From NCBI GenBank assembly GCA_023678885.1, contig CM042985.1:8296985-8360984 (forward strand): a DNA stretch of 64,000 nucleotides. Direction: 5' to 3'. The position numbers and the translations under genes are program-made. This DNA comes from Pogostemon cablin (taxonomy: Eukaryota > Streptophyta > Magnoliopsida > Lamiales > Lamiaceae). The notes under the pieces were generated by a model. The model searched no databases. It was not told the DNA's origin and saw only the letters and a list, made by a program, of their open reading frames with translations. Positions within the stretch are counted from its first letter, which is position 1, and each line of letters opens with the position of its first letter. Positions 12,390 to 24,976 of this stretch are shown piece after piece.

Positions 12390-14790
12390 ATTGTTGTGAA
12401 CCTGAAGTTCCCACATCGCTTGCACACGGGATTGTGTGCCTACTTATAAGCAAGGCTTAAAGCCTTTACTTGTGGACGCGTTTTAAACCCGTGAGCTCCT
12501 GAAGTATCAAAGCGGACAATATCCACAGGCTGTTTATAACACGTTATCAACACGATGCTCGCGATGGGAGGGTGTGTTGTGAACCTGAAGTTCCCACATC
12601 GCTTGCACACTTCGCGAGTGTGTGTGTTGTGAACCTGAAGTTCCCAACCTGTGTTATCAGCACGATGCTCGTGATGGGAGGGTGTGTTGTGAACCTTTGC
12701 ACACTTCGCGAGTGTGTGTGTTGTGAACCTGAAATTCCCAACCTGTGTTATCAGCACGATGGGAGGGTGTGTTGTGAACCTTTGCACACTTCGCGAGTGT
12801 GTGTGTTGTGAACCTGAAATTCCCAACCTGTGTTATCAGCACGATGCTCGCGATGGGAGGGTGTGTTGTGAACCTGAAGTTCCCACATCGCTCTTGTGAA
12901 CCTGAAGTTCCCACATCGCTTGCACACTTCGCTAGTGTATGTGTTGTGAACCTGAAGTTCCCAACCTGTGTTATCAGCACGACCTGAAGTTCCCACATCG
13001 CTTGCACACGTCGCTAGTGTATGTGTTGTGAACCTGAAGTTCCCAACCTGTGTTATCAGCACGACCTGAAGTTCCCACATCGCTTGCACACTTCGCGAGT
13101 GTGTGTGTTGTGAACCTGAAGTTCCCACATCACTTGCACACTTCGCGAGTGTGTGTGTTGTGAACCTGAAGTTCCCAACCTGTGTTGTGAACTTGAAGTT
13201 TCCACATCGCTTGCACACATCGCGAGTGTGTGTGTTGTGGGATTGTGTGCCTATAGCAAGACGGCTTGAAGCCTTCAACCTGTGTTGTGAACCTGAAGTT
13301 CCCACATTGCTTGCACACATCGCGAGTGTGTGTGTTGTGGGATTGTGTGCCTATAGCAAGGCGGCTTGAAGCCTGTACTTATGGACGCGTTGAAGTTCCC
13401 ACATCGCTTGCACACGGGATTGTGTACCTACTTAAATTCCCACATTGCTTGCACACATCGCGAGTGTGTGTGTTGTGGGATTGTGTGCCTATAGCAAGGC
13501 TGCTTGAAGCCTGTACTTGTGGACGCGTTGAAGTTCTCACATCGCTTGCACACGGGATTGTGTACCTACTTATAAGCAAGGCGGCTTGAAGCCTTCAACC
13601 TGTGTTGTGAACCTAAAGTTCCCACATCGCTTGCACACATCGCGAGTGTGTGTTGTGGGATTGTGTGCCTATAGCAAGGCGGCTTGAAGCCTTTACTTGT
13701 GGACGCGTTGAAGTTCCCACATCGCTTGCACACGGGATTGTGTACCTACTTATAAGCAAGGTGGCTTGACATCGCGAGTGTGTTGGGAACTTTCGCTTGC
13801 ACACATCGCGAGTGTGTGTGTTGTGGGATTGTGTGCCTATAGCAAGGCGGCTTGAAGCCTTTACTTGTGGACGCGTTGAAGTTCTCACATTGCTTGCACA
13901 CGGGATTGTGTACCTACTTATAAGCAAGGCGGCTTGACATCGCTTGCACACATCGCGAGTGTGTTGGGAACTTCAACCTGTGTTGGGAACTTTCGCTTGC
14001 ACACATCGCGAGTGTGTGTGTTGTGGGATTGTGTGCCTATAGCAAGGCGGCTTGAAGCCTTTACTTGTGGACGCATTGAAGTTCCCACATCGCTTGCACA
14101 CGGGATTGTGTACCTACTTATAAGTAAGGCGGCTTGACATCGCTTGCACACATCGCGAGTGTGATGGGAACTTCAACCTGTGTTGTGAACATGAAGTTCC
14201 CACATCGCTTGCACACATCGCGAGTGTGTGTGTTGTGGGATTGTGTGACTATAGTAAGGCGGCTTGAAGCCTTCAACTTGTGTTGTGAACCTGAAGTTCC
14301 CACATCGCTTGCACACATCGCGAGTGTGTGTGTTGTGGGATTGTGTGCTTATAGCAAGGCGGCTTGAAGCCTTTACATGTGGACACGTTGAAGTTCCCAC
14401 ATCGCTTGCACACGGGATTGTGTACCTACTTACGCGAGTGTGTGTGTTGTGGGATTGTATGCTTATAGCAAGGCTTAAAGCCTTTACTTGTGGACGCGTT
14501 GAAGTTCCCACATCACTTGCACACGGGATTGTGGACGCGTTTTAAACCCGTTGGGAACTTAAACATCGCTTGCATACGGGATTGCCGTGTGCCTACTTAT
14601 AAGCAACGCTTGCATACGGGATTATGTTGGGAACTTCAACATCGCTTGCATACGGGATTGCCGTGTGCCTACTTATAAGCAACGCTTGCATACGGGATTG
14701 TGTGCCTACTTATAAGCAAGGCGGCTTGAAGCCTTACTTGTGGACGAGTTTTAAACCCGTGAGGTCCTGAAGTACCAAAGCGGAATTTGT
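12390..14790. repeat. Complex nested minisatellite derived from an LTR/TRIM-like unit
   Basis: About 2.4 kb of interleaved short repeats, much more GC-rich than its surroundings. Recurrent modules are GTTGTGAACCTGAAGTTCCC, CACATCGCTTGCACAC, TCGCGAGTGTGTGTGTTGTG, GGGATTGTGTGCCTATAGCA, AAGGCGGCTTGAAGCCTTTA and CTTGTGGACGCGTTGAAG. Three zones show different module orders: 12.57-13.2 kb (with TTATCAGCACGATGCTCGC), 13.2-14.54 kb (long composite units of roughly 100-200 bp) and 14.54-14.7 kb (TTGCATACGGGATTGCCGTG). The two outer edges together look like one unit: both contain CTACTTATAAGCAAGGC, the stretch TTTTAAACCCGTGAG, and CAAAGCGGA. That arrangement resembles LTRs of plant TRIM elements. Confidence 0.85.
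12395..12575 (+). mobile_element. LTR/TRIM-like founder unit at the array's left edge
   Basis: Least rearranged copy. In order: TGTGAACCTGAAGTTCCCAC, ATCGCTTGCACACGGGATTG, CTTATAAGCAAGGCTTAAAG, GGACGCGTTTTAAACCCGTG, CAAAGCGGACAATATCCACA and ACACGTTATCAACACGATGC. The order CCCACATCG - CTTATAAG - GACGCGTTTTAAA - GTGAG - CAAAGCGGACAATATC is one I associate with plant TRIM/LTR termini. No internal retroelement domain is present. The assignment rests on motif order only. Confidence 0.5.
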
Positions 14791-16180
14791 AAATTAAACT
14801 CAACAATTACTGAATTCCATACCTAATTAGCAAGAAGCAACGTAATAGTAAATCCGACAAACCTAATTGAACCCTGATTTCGTTGACTATATATGGACCA
14901 TTCTGACCCTTGTTTTTATTCAACATCAAAATTAAAGCTCTTTAATGCAACAGGGAGCTATTCATAATTTTGAGAAAATACGAGGGCTATTTAGCAAAAT
15001 TACCTCAAAACGTTACTGTCTCCTTCCGAAACACTTCAGCTCTTTATTCATTTCTTAATTTATTTATCTCATTATACTCTACCCACCAACAATATTAATA
15101 AAAGTTTCAAAATATGAAATATTTTAATAAATGATATCACTCCCAAATAACTTACATAATTTACTTTATTCTTTAGGTATATGTTAACTTAAAAATTGTG
15201 GGTATTTTTGGATGTATCATAAAGGTTATAAATTAAATTTAGAGTTCTATTTTTTTAAAATATTTTTAAATTTAAATATAACGGTTATAATTAATTTTCT
15301 TTAAATTTAGAGTCAATGCAACGATGTACTTAAACAATCTAACGGATTAGATTGATTTTTAATTCAATTCATATTATTAAAAAAAATAAAATATTTATTT
15401 TTTTATATAAAAAAAAATCTACCCCACTACTCATTTTAAACTATAAAATTTGAGGTGCACCGGTTCACCATATACACCCCATAATCACCCTTTGAACTAG
15501 AGAAACATGTAAGTTAAATAAAATTAATTAAGAAAATATTTTTTTCTTAAACTCCGTATATATTGAAAAGACAAAAAACTATATTGTACGGAGAGTAATA
15601 TACTCCCTCATTCTATGTATCCATCTATTTTTCACATTTAAATTAAAAATATTATTATTTTATATAAAATTACTAACTATATTAGCAGTTAATTGTGGTG
15701 CTTATATATAATTTTTTTTTGTAAAAAAGTTATTTATCTGTTTTTTACATATATGAATTAAAAATATTATTAATTTATGTAAAGTGGTTAAGTACTTATA
15801 TATAATTTTTTTTCTAAAAGAAATAATTAAATATCTAAAGAATAAACGATTAAAATGAAAAAAAATTACATGCAACGTACGAGTATATTGAAGAGATTTT
15901 ACACCCCTAGAGTGGACATAGCCAGAAAGAAATAGGGAACCAAATTTTTAGTAGTCACTGTTGACTAAGTACAATTTTAAATAGTCATCTTTCTTAAAAG
16001 TAATTTTTAGTAGCCACTATTTAGAGGACTCCCCAAATTACCCCCATAACTGTCAGATAAAGGGCGACAATAATGGGGACATGATTATGTCAATGTTGGC
16101 TGTATTAAATAGGGTGGATGGGACCACATTTAAAATTATAGTAAATTTTTTTTTCAGAAAAAATTAAAAAAAATTAAAAA
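14791..16180. other. Intergenic AT-rich DNA
   Basis: No gene seen. A single Stowaway-like end (ATACTCCCTCATTCTATG) lies near 15600. Otherwise low-complexity A/T sequence. Confidence 0.4.
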
Positions 16181-16184
16181 TTAT

Positions 16185-17950
16185 TTCTTCTATTCGACCT
16201 ACAATTTGTTCTATTCGGCCTACACAATTTGTTATATTCGGCCTAGGGGTGGGCAGTATGGCATACCGAAGATTTTTTGTCATACCATATACCGTACCGA
16301 AATTTTCGGTATTTAAAAAATCATACTGTTACCTTACCTAAACTTTCGGTATACCTTAGTTCGGTATACCAATATTTCGGTATAAGAAAATAGTATACCT
16401 TCTGATTACCAATATTTCGGTATGTCATACCATACCTAAAATATCGGTATATATCATCCTATTACATAGTTTGCTATACCGTTATACATCTAAAATTCAA
16501 TAAATATTATAAAAACCATGTACTAGAAAAGTGAAAGATAGCTATAAAACATACTCTAATAAATAACAAATTCAAAAATATAAGACAATCTACAAACGAC
16601 CAAATTAAATAAGAGTAAGTCTCATGAAAACCGGGTTTACAGGTAAGCCTTATTTTTTAATATTACTCTTTAATATATAAAAAATAACTCTTTGAAAAGT
16701 AATAATTTTTACACAATAGAGTAATAATTCGTATCTTTAAAAAGTAAATTTTCATGTACTTAAAGTAATCGATACATCGGGATTTACAAGAATTTGAAGA
16801 GTAATTTTTTAATTTAAAAAGTAACAATTCATGTGCTAAAGAGTAATTTTTTATGTACTAAACAGTAACCGAGTTTACATAATTAATATATCTAAACCCG
16901 TTTTACAAAGTGTTTGTCATTAAATATATGGAACTTATATTAAAATCAACACTTTTAAATTTTCATATACATAGAATTACTTAATTAAAAAATAAGTACT
17001 AATATCATGTAAGTTAATGATCTTTATCAATAATTTATAATTATGAAGAAATATACAGTAGTATTTTATATTTAATCTTAAATAAAATAGTGTGTATATA
17101 TAATTTAATTAAAAATTATAATACATAAATAATAATTATAATTGTATGTATCATCTAATATGGTAATATCGTATCATATAACTAAAAAAATTGAATATTT
17201 TACGGTATTTCGGCATATACCAAAATACCGCGGTATTGATTATTTATATATCTTTATCGTACCAAAATTTTCAATACGGTATCATACCTTACAAAAATTT
17301 CGGCATACCTAAAATTTCGGTAAAATCGATATTTTTCGTTATGATAAGGGCGGTATACCAAAATTTCGGTATTTTTCCCCAGCCCTAAATTTCGGCCCAC
17401 ACTTTTTTTCAAAAAAAATTAAAAAAAATTAAAAAAATATTTCTTCTATTCGGCCTACAATTTGTTCTATTCGGCCCACACTTTTTTTTCAAAAATTTTT
17501 TTTTTTTTAAAATTAAAAAATATTTCTTCTATTCGGCCTACAATTTGTTATATTCGGCCTACACAATTTGTTCTATTCGGCCCACACTTTTTTTTCAAAA
17601 AAAAAATTAAAAAAAATTAAATAAATAAAAAAAATATTTCTTCTATTCGGCCTACAATTTATTCTATTCGGCCTACACAATTTGTTCTATTCGGCCCACA
17701 CTTTTTTTTTCAAAAAAAAAATTAAAAAAATTAAAAAAATATTTCTTCTATTCGGCCTACAATTTGTTCTATTCGGCCTACACAATTTGTTCTATTCGGC
17801 CCACACTTTTTTTTCAAAAAAAAAATTTTTTTTTTAAATAAAAAAAAATTTTCTTCTATTCGGCCTACAATTTGTTCTATTCGGCCTACACAAATTTGTT
17901 CTATTCGGCCCACACTTTTTTTTTCAAAAAAAAAATTTTAAAAAACGAAA
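16185..17950. repeat. TTCGGCC-rich tandem array, interrupted
   Basis: Units of about 107-112 bp contain TTTCTTCTATTCGGCCTACA, a spaced TTCTATTCGGCCCACAC, then long T and A runs. Unit starts lie near 17440, 17524 (after a shorter unit), 17636, 17743 and 17850. A partial unit sits at 16185-16243, before the inserted hAT-like element. The array proper resumes at about 17388. Confidence 0.8.
16244..17387. mobile_element. hAT-like element inserted in the TTCGGCC array
   Basis: The ends are TAGGGGTGGGCAGTATGGCA and, reversed, TAGGGCTGGGGAAAAATACC. Both subterminal regions are packed with CGGTATACC/AATTTCGGTAT motifs. Flanks ATATTCGGCC and AATTTCGGCC suggest a decayed 8-bp or so duplication. 1144 bp with no ORF. 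The section at 16615-16920 (AAAACCGGGTTTACAGG ... TAAACCCGTTTTACA) looks like a second MITE nested inside. Confidence 0.7.
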
Positions 17951-18445
17951 AAAATATTTCCTGAAAAAATTTTAAAAAAATTATACGAATAAAATTAATT
18001 AATATTTTTTTATTTTAATAAAAAATATATTCACGAGGCATATAAAGGTAACAAATTAATGCATTCAATAGACTGTAAAATAAATTACTGTACTTTTGTA
18101 CTTTTTGGTCAAAAAGTGACCTCAGACATGTGAAAAGTGGATCCCCTCAAGGGCATTTTGGCTCATTACTTTAAAAGTGGCTAGAAAAAATTGTGTATAA
18201 CATATGTGGCCGCTAAAAATTACACTTAAGGGATAGTGGTCACTTTTTGCCATTACCACGTCCGGAAGAAACAGTCGGATAAAACGAAAACTAAAGTCGT
18301 GCAATAAAATTTTAACGGTCAAGAACCACCGTCATCGGCAAATCCAACGGTCCTTATCGCCGTACTTCACCCCTTCTCTCTCCCACACATCTCAGGGGGA
18401 TTGAAAAAAATCTCCGCCTCTCGGCCCTCTCTCTCTCTGTAAATG

Positions 18446-18453
18446 TATATATA
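18446..18453 (+). promoter_or_regulatory. Putative TATA box / leader of the FtsH gene
   Basis: GTATATATATTT lies just after a CTCTCTCTCT tract, about 55 bp before the start codon. It could be the TATA box of a short leader or simply AT-rich leader sequence. Confidence 0.3.
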
Positions 18454-18504
18454 TTTCTCAATTCTCTGATTATAATTTCTCAATTATTATTTTTTCCTCC
18501 CAAA

Positions 18505-21500
18505 ATGGCCGCCACGATAGATACAACTGTAATCTACAGACGAATTTCAACGTTTAGATACAACAATTTCTACTATTTACACAATCACAGCGGAGTCCGC
18601 AGTCGATATAGAGTTCTACATGGAAAACCCAGTCGTTTGATCCATGATACGGCGTCGTTTTGGTTGCAGCCTAGGGTTTCTAAGCTTCAAGGATACTTTC
18701 TGCGTAATAATCTGAACTGGGAATTCACGAAAATCTACGCGAACAGTCCTCGGGAACACGACACTGACTCGGCTGAGAAGCCCGAAACGAGCGGGCCCGA
18801 GAGCCCGAAGAAATCGGGTTCGGATCGGAGGGAGAAGCAGGGGAAGAAGAACTGGTGGAATAATAATGGGAATAGATGGAGGTGGCAGCCGATAATTCAA
18901 GCTCAAGAGATGGGTGTTTTGCTAATTCAATTAGGGATTGTGATGTTTGTAATGAGATTGCTTAGGCCTGGAATTCCGCTACCAGGCTCCGAGCCGAGGA
19001 CCCCCACGGCCTTTGTTAGTGTTCCATACAGCGAATTTTTGAGCAAGATCAATAGTAATCAAGTGCAGAAGGTGGAGGTTGATGGGGTTCATATCATGTT
19101 TAAGTTGAAGAGAGAAGGTGGGGTTGTGGAGAGCTTTTTTGGCGAAGCAGCAACTAGTAAGCTTCAAGACTCAGATTCTTTATTGAAGACTGTTGCTCCC
19201 ACAAAAAGAGTGGTCTACACAACGACGAGGCCTATTGACATCAAGACACCATACGAGAAGATGTTAGAGAATGATGTTGAGTTTGGTTCTCCGGATAAGA
19301 GGTCCGGAGGATTCTTAAATTCTGCACTGGTAAGTTGTCTTTAAATTTGTTTGAAGTTAATACTCCATTTCTCCAATCTTGTTTGCTAACTAAGTCTGGG
19401 GTGGCTTATTCCTTAGAATTTTTTAATACATAAGAACTCTAAATTTGCATTTTTCTTTCACATAAGCTTTAGAGTTTTATGTTCATGTGGAACTGTTTGA
19501 AGATGGTGATGGATTGCTCTAGTGTGTGGTTTTAAATAAGAAATTTTGACTGTTTAGATTACTTAAGAAATCTTGATAGCAGCTTGAACGTGTGGTTGAT
19601 GGCCAAATACAGACCAACTGTCTAAGATGGCTTCAAATTATTGAGCTGATGGCTTGCTTTGTACATTGTAATTTATCATCACAAGACATAGCTCAAAGAG
19701 AGAAGTATGCAGCTCAATTTGTGTGGAGATGAGGATTTATATAGGGACCAGTAATTACCTGCTAGATCTTTTTAGCTCGAAGACTTGAGCAGTAAACATT
19801 TTTCTACCAAGCACTGACAGATTATTTAGACCGTTTTAGCTCACTGCTATATGTTCTATTTGTTCAACAAATGTGACCAACTGGCAATACAAGGGAATTC
19901 CTTTATTTGCCGAGTTCAGTTAAAAAGAGATTTTAATCATGTTACAATTAATTACTCACAATCAGTGAACTTGGCAGTTCATTTTGTAAACCTTATAAAG
20001 CTCAGTGGAGAACCATTAAATTCAGAACTAATAGAGGAATTATTTGATTCAACCCCACACAGATAGTAGAATAAAATGCTTAGATGATTGGTAGAAAATA
20101 TCAAATATCTCAGCAAATTACAGAAACTTTCAATGTTAATAAAAGCATAAAGAGAAAATAGAATCTTTATGTCTCTGGAGAGGAGAAATAAGACAAAAGA
20201 AAGGAGAAAGAGAAAGAACAGTTGAGAAGATGAAGTCTTGAAGGGAAATTGAAAAAGAAAAGAGAGAACAGGTTGAACAAGATGAGAAGTAGTACCTTGA
20301 GAAGATGAGCTGATAGTACGCAGTTTCATGTGAAATGAAAAATGTTTGTCTTGGAGTAGTTGTATGCTGGGCTGATGGAGAATGCTGATGGCTTCTGACC
20401 TGTGTCAGCTGCCCCTGCTTCATTGTGGTTATGTGTATCTTTTTTTTCTTTTTTTTTTGATTGGAAAAAATTTTAATTTTTATGGTTCTGTGTATCTTAT
20501 GGCATGTTTGTTTGTGTATCCTATGCAATCTGACTCCATTCTTTTCTCTGTTCTACAGATAGCCTTATTCTATGTTGCTGTGCTGGCAGGCCTTCTTCAT
20601 CGGTTCCCCGTAAGCTTTTCTCAGGTACAAACCCGTATACTTGCTTACATACATCCCTTAGTGAAGTACCATGTTTACACTTACAATGCACCTGCAAATG
20701 TTCAGCATACACCAGGTCAGCTTAGAAATCGTAAGTCGGGGAGTACTGGTGGAGTCAAAATTTCAGAACAAGGGGAATCTATTACATTTGCTGATGTCGC
20801 TGGTGTTGATGAGGCCAAGGAGGAGCTGGAAGAGATTGTGGTATGTTATAGCTTTCACATAAAATTGGATCTATTTACTCATTTAGTAAGTTTGGTATTA
20901 CATTCACTGTGTAATATTTATTTATTATTTTACTAGTAACATGTTTGATGCTTTTATGTTCTTTATTGCCCAGGAATTTCTTAGGAATCCAGACAGGTAT
21001 ATAAGGCTTGGTGCGCGTCCTCCTAGAGGTGTTCTGCTGGTGAGTTTACAAATGCCAAAAACACATCTACAAAACATACTAGTAAACTGTAATTGGCTTG
21101 AGGTCATGTTTAATGGAGATTTTTGTTGATTTATAATTCTATATTTCAATAAAGACATTTATGGTTTTTAAGGATCATTTCATTAGGTACTGGCCTTTAC
21201 AACCTTTGGAATAGAAGATATATTTGGCAAATAGGTTTTGCTGTATGCACTTCATATGACTTGTATTAATAAATTGATGTGTGAAATCCTTATACTTAGA
21301 TTAATTTCACTTAATTCATCTGCAAACTTTGATTAAATTACTTCTCCCCATTTATTTTTAATCATACCTCATAGAATTTCAATAACTGTGTATGTTACAG
21401 GTAGGTCTCCCTGGAACAGGTAAAACGCTCTTAGCAAAGGCGGTTGCTGGCGAAGCTGATGTTCCTTTCATAAGTTGTTCTGCAAGCGAGTTTGTAGAGC

Positions 21501-22408
21501 TGTATGTTGGTATGGGGGCATCTCGTGTTAGAGATCTTTTTGCACGGGCAAAGAAGGAGGCACCGTCCATTATATTCATAGATGAGGTTTCTCTTCATGC
21601 TCCCTAGTTGTCCTTTTCTCTCAAGTTTTCTAATGCATTTTGGTAGACAATCATCTACAATTTTTCTCAATAACATGTTTCAATTTGTAGATAGATGCTG
21701 TAGCCAAGAGCCGTGATGGTAAATTCCGTATTGTGAGTAATGATGAGCGGGAACAAACCTTAAATCAGCTTCTCACTGTATGATATTGTAACCTAGTCTA
21801 TTTTGTCATATGCATTTCTTTATTATGCTCATGTAAGATATGCTTACTAGAAAAATGCTGCAGGAAATGGATGGTTTTGATAGTAACTCAGCAGTGATTG
21901 TTCTTGGAGCAACTAACAGAGCAGATGTTTTAGATCCTGCCCTCCGCCGACCGGGCAGATTTGATCGAGTGGTTATGGTAACTAGACTCTTCCTTTTTAA
22001 GGACGGTGCATGTTTTCTTTTAACAGATTCTTCATTAAACACATACGTTGGTTTTAGGTTGAATCACCTGATCGGATGGGAAGAGAAGCTATTTTAGAAG
22101 TACATGTTTCCAAGAAAGAACTTCCCCTTGGAAAGGATGTTGATCTGGGTGCGATTGCTTCGATGACCACGGGTTTTACTGGGTAATTGCTTATCCTTGA
22201 AATTCCTTATGCTTGTGTTTGTCCATAAGAGACATTCTTAAAGTGTTTGTTTTCCCTCTTTTGGGTTATGTGCAGGGCAGATCTGGCGAACTTGGTAAAT
22301 GAAGCTGCCTTATTGGCGGGAAGGAACAATAAATCTGTGGTGGAGAAAATTGATTTCATTCATGCAGTTGAGCGGTCAATTGCGGTAAAAGCTCCAGTTC
22401 TTCTTTCT

Positions 22409-22453
<45 letters not shown>

Positions 22454-24976
22454 TGACCCATGACAAATTTTGGGATTCAAGGTTTTGACTAGATCATGGC
22501 TATGTGGTGATCACTGATCACTGAAATTTTATGTGGTGCAAGTTAGGTTGACGTCAGATTAAACAATTCATTTAGTGAAGAATAGTACAATATTTTATAT
22601 TTATTATAGAATAATGTTTTATGGTGAATAGTATAAATATGTAGGGGTGAAAGTTAGCTTGACATCAGATTGTATTGTATTATTTTTCTAGGATAAAATT
22701 GAGATCAATCCATCCAAACTTTAGGTTTGTCCCATATTAAATTGAGATCAGTCGCATGAAGAAAAATAATACTCCATTAATAATGATGATGCATTTAACA
22801 AAAAAGCAAATCCCTAGGGCCATATTAAATGAACAAAATCCAAATCTGAACTATTCCTTCATTCTTGTTTGTTTCTTTTAACTGATTGGTTATCCATCAT
22901 GCCAAAAAGGGTTTTTACTGTATGGAAGTAGTATTCACAGGCAGCCTACATTTCTTGCTGTTGTTTAGGTTTTTTTTTATTATTATTTTTTTATGAATAT
23001 TATTTTTAATAAAGCAACTATTGCAGGCAAAACACGTATTTAGCAAATTATTAGCATGCTTTTCAGCCTTTTCTTCGTTTTGGTTTCTCAAGTTACATAA
23101 AAGGTTGTGCATTGCAGGGGATTGAAAAGAAGACTGCCAAGTTGCAGGGCAGTGAGAAAGCTGTTGTTGCACGACATGAAGCTGGCCATGCAGTGGTGGG
23201 AACTGCCGTTGCGAATCTTCTTTCTGGACAACCTCGGGTAGAGGTAATATAAATAAGCTGTGGCATTTTCTTTTGCCTGCCTTTGTGTATTATTTTTACC
23301 CCTCCAATTTTATATCCTTATGTTTGTAGTGGCTCAAAGTGGATTTCTGTTAAATGTAACATGAAAGTCTTGCAAGTAAACACAGATTGAGAACCATTGG
23401 CTTTTCCTTTGGTTGGGGATATGGGTGTAGGCAGATGGGCATTGATGGATTCAGGGAAGTCTGAGGCCTTACATTGTTACTATCATTATTATATGAATTC
23501 TGATTCGAAAAATCTGCTAGGCAATTGAAGGAAAAACTATGAGAAAATCAAATTTATGGCCTTAATTTTCAATCCTGAGGAAGGGTAACGCTGCTTAACA
23601 ATGTTATTACGTATTAGCTAATGTTATGGGTAAAAAAAGAATTGAAAGATTCATGATAAGCATACTATCAGTTGCTGAATGTGTGTTGAATGATGTACAA
23701 GTTTGAAGTTGCACCTTTAGTATCATAAAGCCTTTTTCTCTTAAGATATTTCTTATTTATTTTTGTTCGCTCATAAAAAAAGAAATTTAGTCCTAGCTAA
23801 TACTTGGATTGTGAGAGCAATCGCAGTGATAATTCTTTTTGGATGGTTTGTTTCATCAGAAGCTGAGCATATTGCCAAGATCTGGAGGCGCGCTTGGATT
23901 TACTTACTCCCCTCCTACCAACGAAGATAGGTATTTGCTCTTTGTTGATGAGCTGCGTGGGAGACTTGTTACTCTTCTTGGTGGGCGTGCAGCAGAAGAG
24001 TTCATTTACTCTGGACGTGTATCAACAGGTGCACTTGATGATATACGACGAGCAACAGATATGGCATACAAGGCAGTGGCTGAATATGGCCTAAACGATA
24101 CCATAGGCCCTGTCTCAGTGGCAACTCTTTCTGGTGGTGGAATGGATGACTCAGGGGGTTCTTCATTATGGGGAAGGGAACAGGTATAACTCAGCATCCC
24201 TCCCTCTTACGTAGTTGATCCCATTTTGATGTTATACTTCCAAACCTTTGATGGCATATGTAGTGATTTTAAATTTTACCTTTGATAGGGTCATCTTGTT
24301 GATCTTGTTCAAGGAGAGGTTAAAGCCTTATTGCAATCCGCACTTGAGGTGGCTCTCTCAGTTGTTCGTGCAAATCCTACCATCGTGGAGGGTCTAGGCG
24401 CCCACCTTGAAGGTATTCATAATTTCTGCGGTGTTTTCTTTCATTATTTCCCTGACGACAATACGTGAAATTTCCAAATAAGTATAAGTTTAAGCTTTGG
24501 GGGCCTTTGAAAATATATTGCATTCAAACACCTGAAAAGAAGCTTGCCTAATTCATTGTATTACAATGGGAGGTTGAGATACGTTTTTTCTCAAAACATA
24601 ATTTTGCAATTTTTGCAACTCTTTTTGTTATTATTGAGCTTGAGTGAAGTTCTTAAGTATTCATATTGCTGTTTTTGAGTCTTCCTTTTATCCATCTACA
24701 TTTTTTTGCAAATTTTCAGACCTACTAAGCATCTTACCTCTCTGTTTCAATTGTGAAAAATCGGTTTTTGATAAAAATGAATACGTAGTTTAACTTGTGA
24801 TAAATTATTTTAGGATGACTTTAATTTGTGACCACAATGTGATTCTAGGAAAAGAAAAGGTAGAAGGCGAAGAGCTGCAAGAATGGTTAAAATTGGTGGT
24901 TGCTCCCGCGGAGCTTACGTTTTTCATCCGAGGAAAACAGGGGTCTCTTCTCCCTCTGCAATCCGGATCTTCATGA
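18505..24976 (+). CDS. FTSH9: Chloroplast ATP-dependent zinc metalloprotease, FtsH7/9 type
   Basis: Membrane-bound AAA+ protease of plastids that unfolds and degrades proteins. Thirteen GT-AG exons: 18505-19329, 20559-20624, 20706-20840, 20974-21039, 21401-21586, 21691-21777, 21864-21977, 22058-22182, 22276-22384, 23118-23243, 23860-24183, 24289-24412 and 24849-24976, giving 804 residues, about the size of Arabidopsis FTSH7/9. The N-terminus looks like a transit peptide. Hydrophobic segments lie at ~136-155 (GVLLIQLGIVMFVMRLL) and ~275-292 (IALFYVAVLAGLL). The AAA domain has Walker A GLPGTGKT (~366-373), Walker B IIFIDEIDAV (~421-430) and second region of homology ATNRADVLDPALRRPGRFDR. The zinc site is HEAGH (591-595), with the third ligand probably Asp ~674 in LDDIRRATD. 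All catalytic residues are present, so this is an active-type member rather than an FTSHi. FTSH7 and FTSH9 cannot be told apart here; the symbol is the best guess. Confidence 0.93.
22411..22451. repeat. (TA)n microsatellite in FtsH intron 9
   Basis: About 20 uninterrupted TA repeats some 27 bp after the exon 9 donor site. Likely polymorphic in length. Confidence 0.9.

Noticed and set aside
12572..14550. CRISPR-like appearance of short repeats
   Set aside because: Units vary in length and order, there are no uniform repeats with unique spacers, and the genome is clearly plant nuclear.
12440..14678. Many long overlapping ORFs on both strands (up to 189 codons)
   Set aside because: They are translations of the same short repeat modules in several frames, lack introns or family resemblance, and come from stop-poor repetitive DNA.
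20136..20528. Open frames within FtsH intron 1
   Set aside because: Low-complexity AT- and GA-rich intron sequence; the flanking exons splice cleanly without it.
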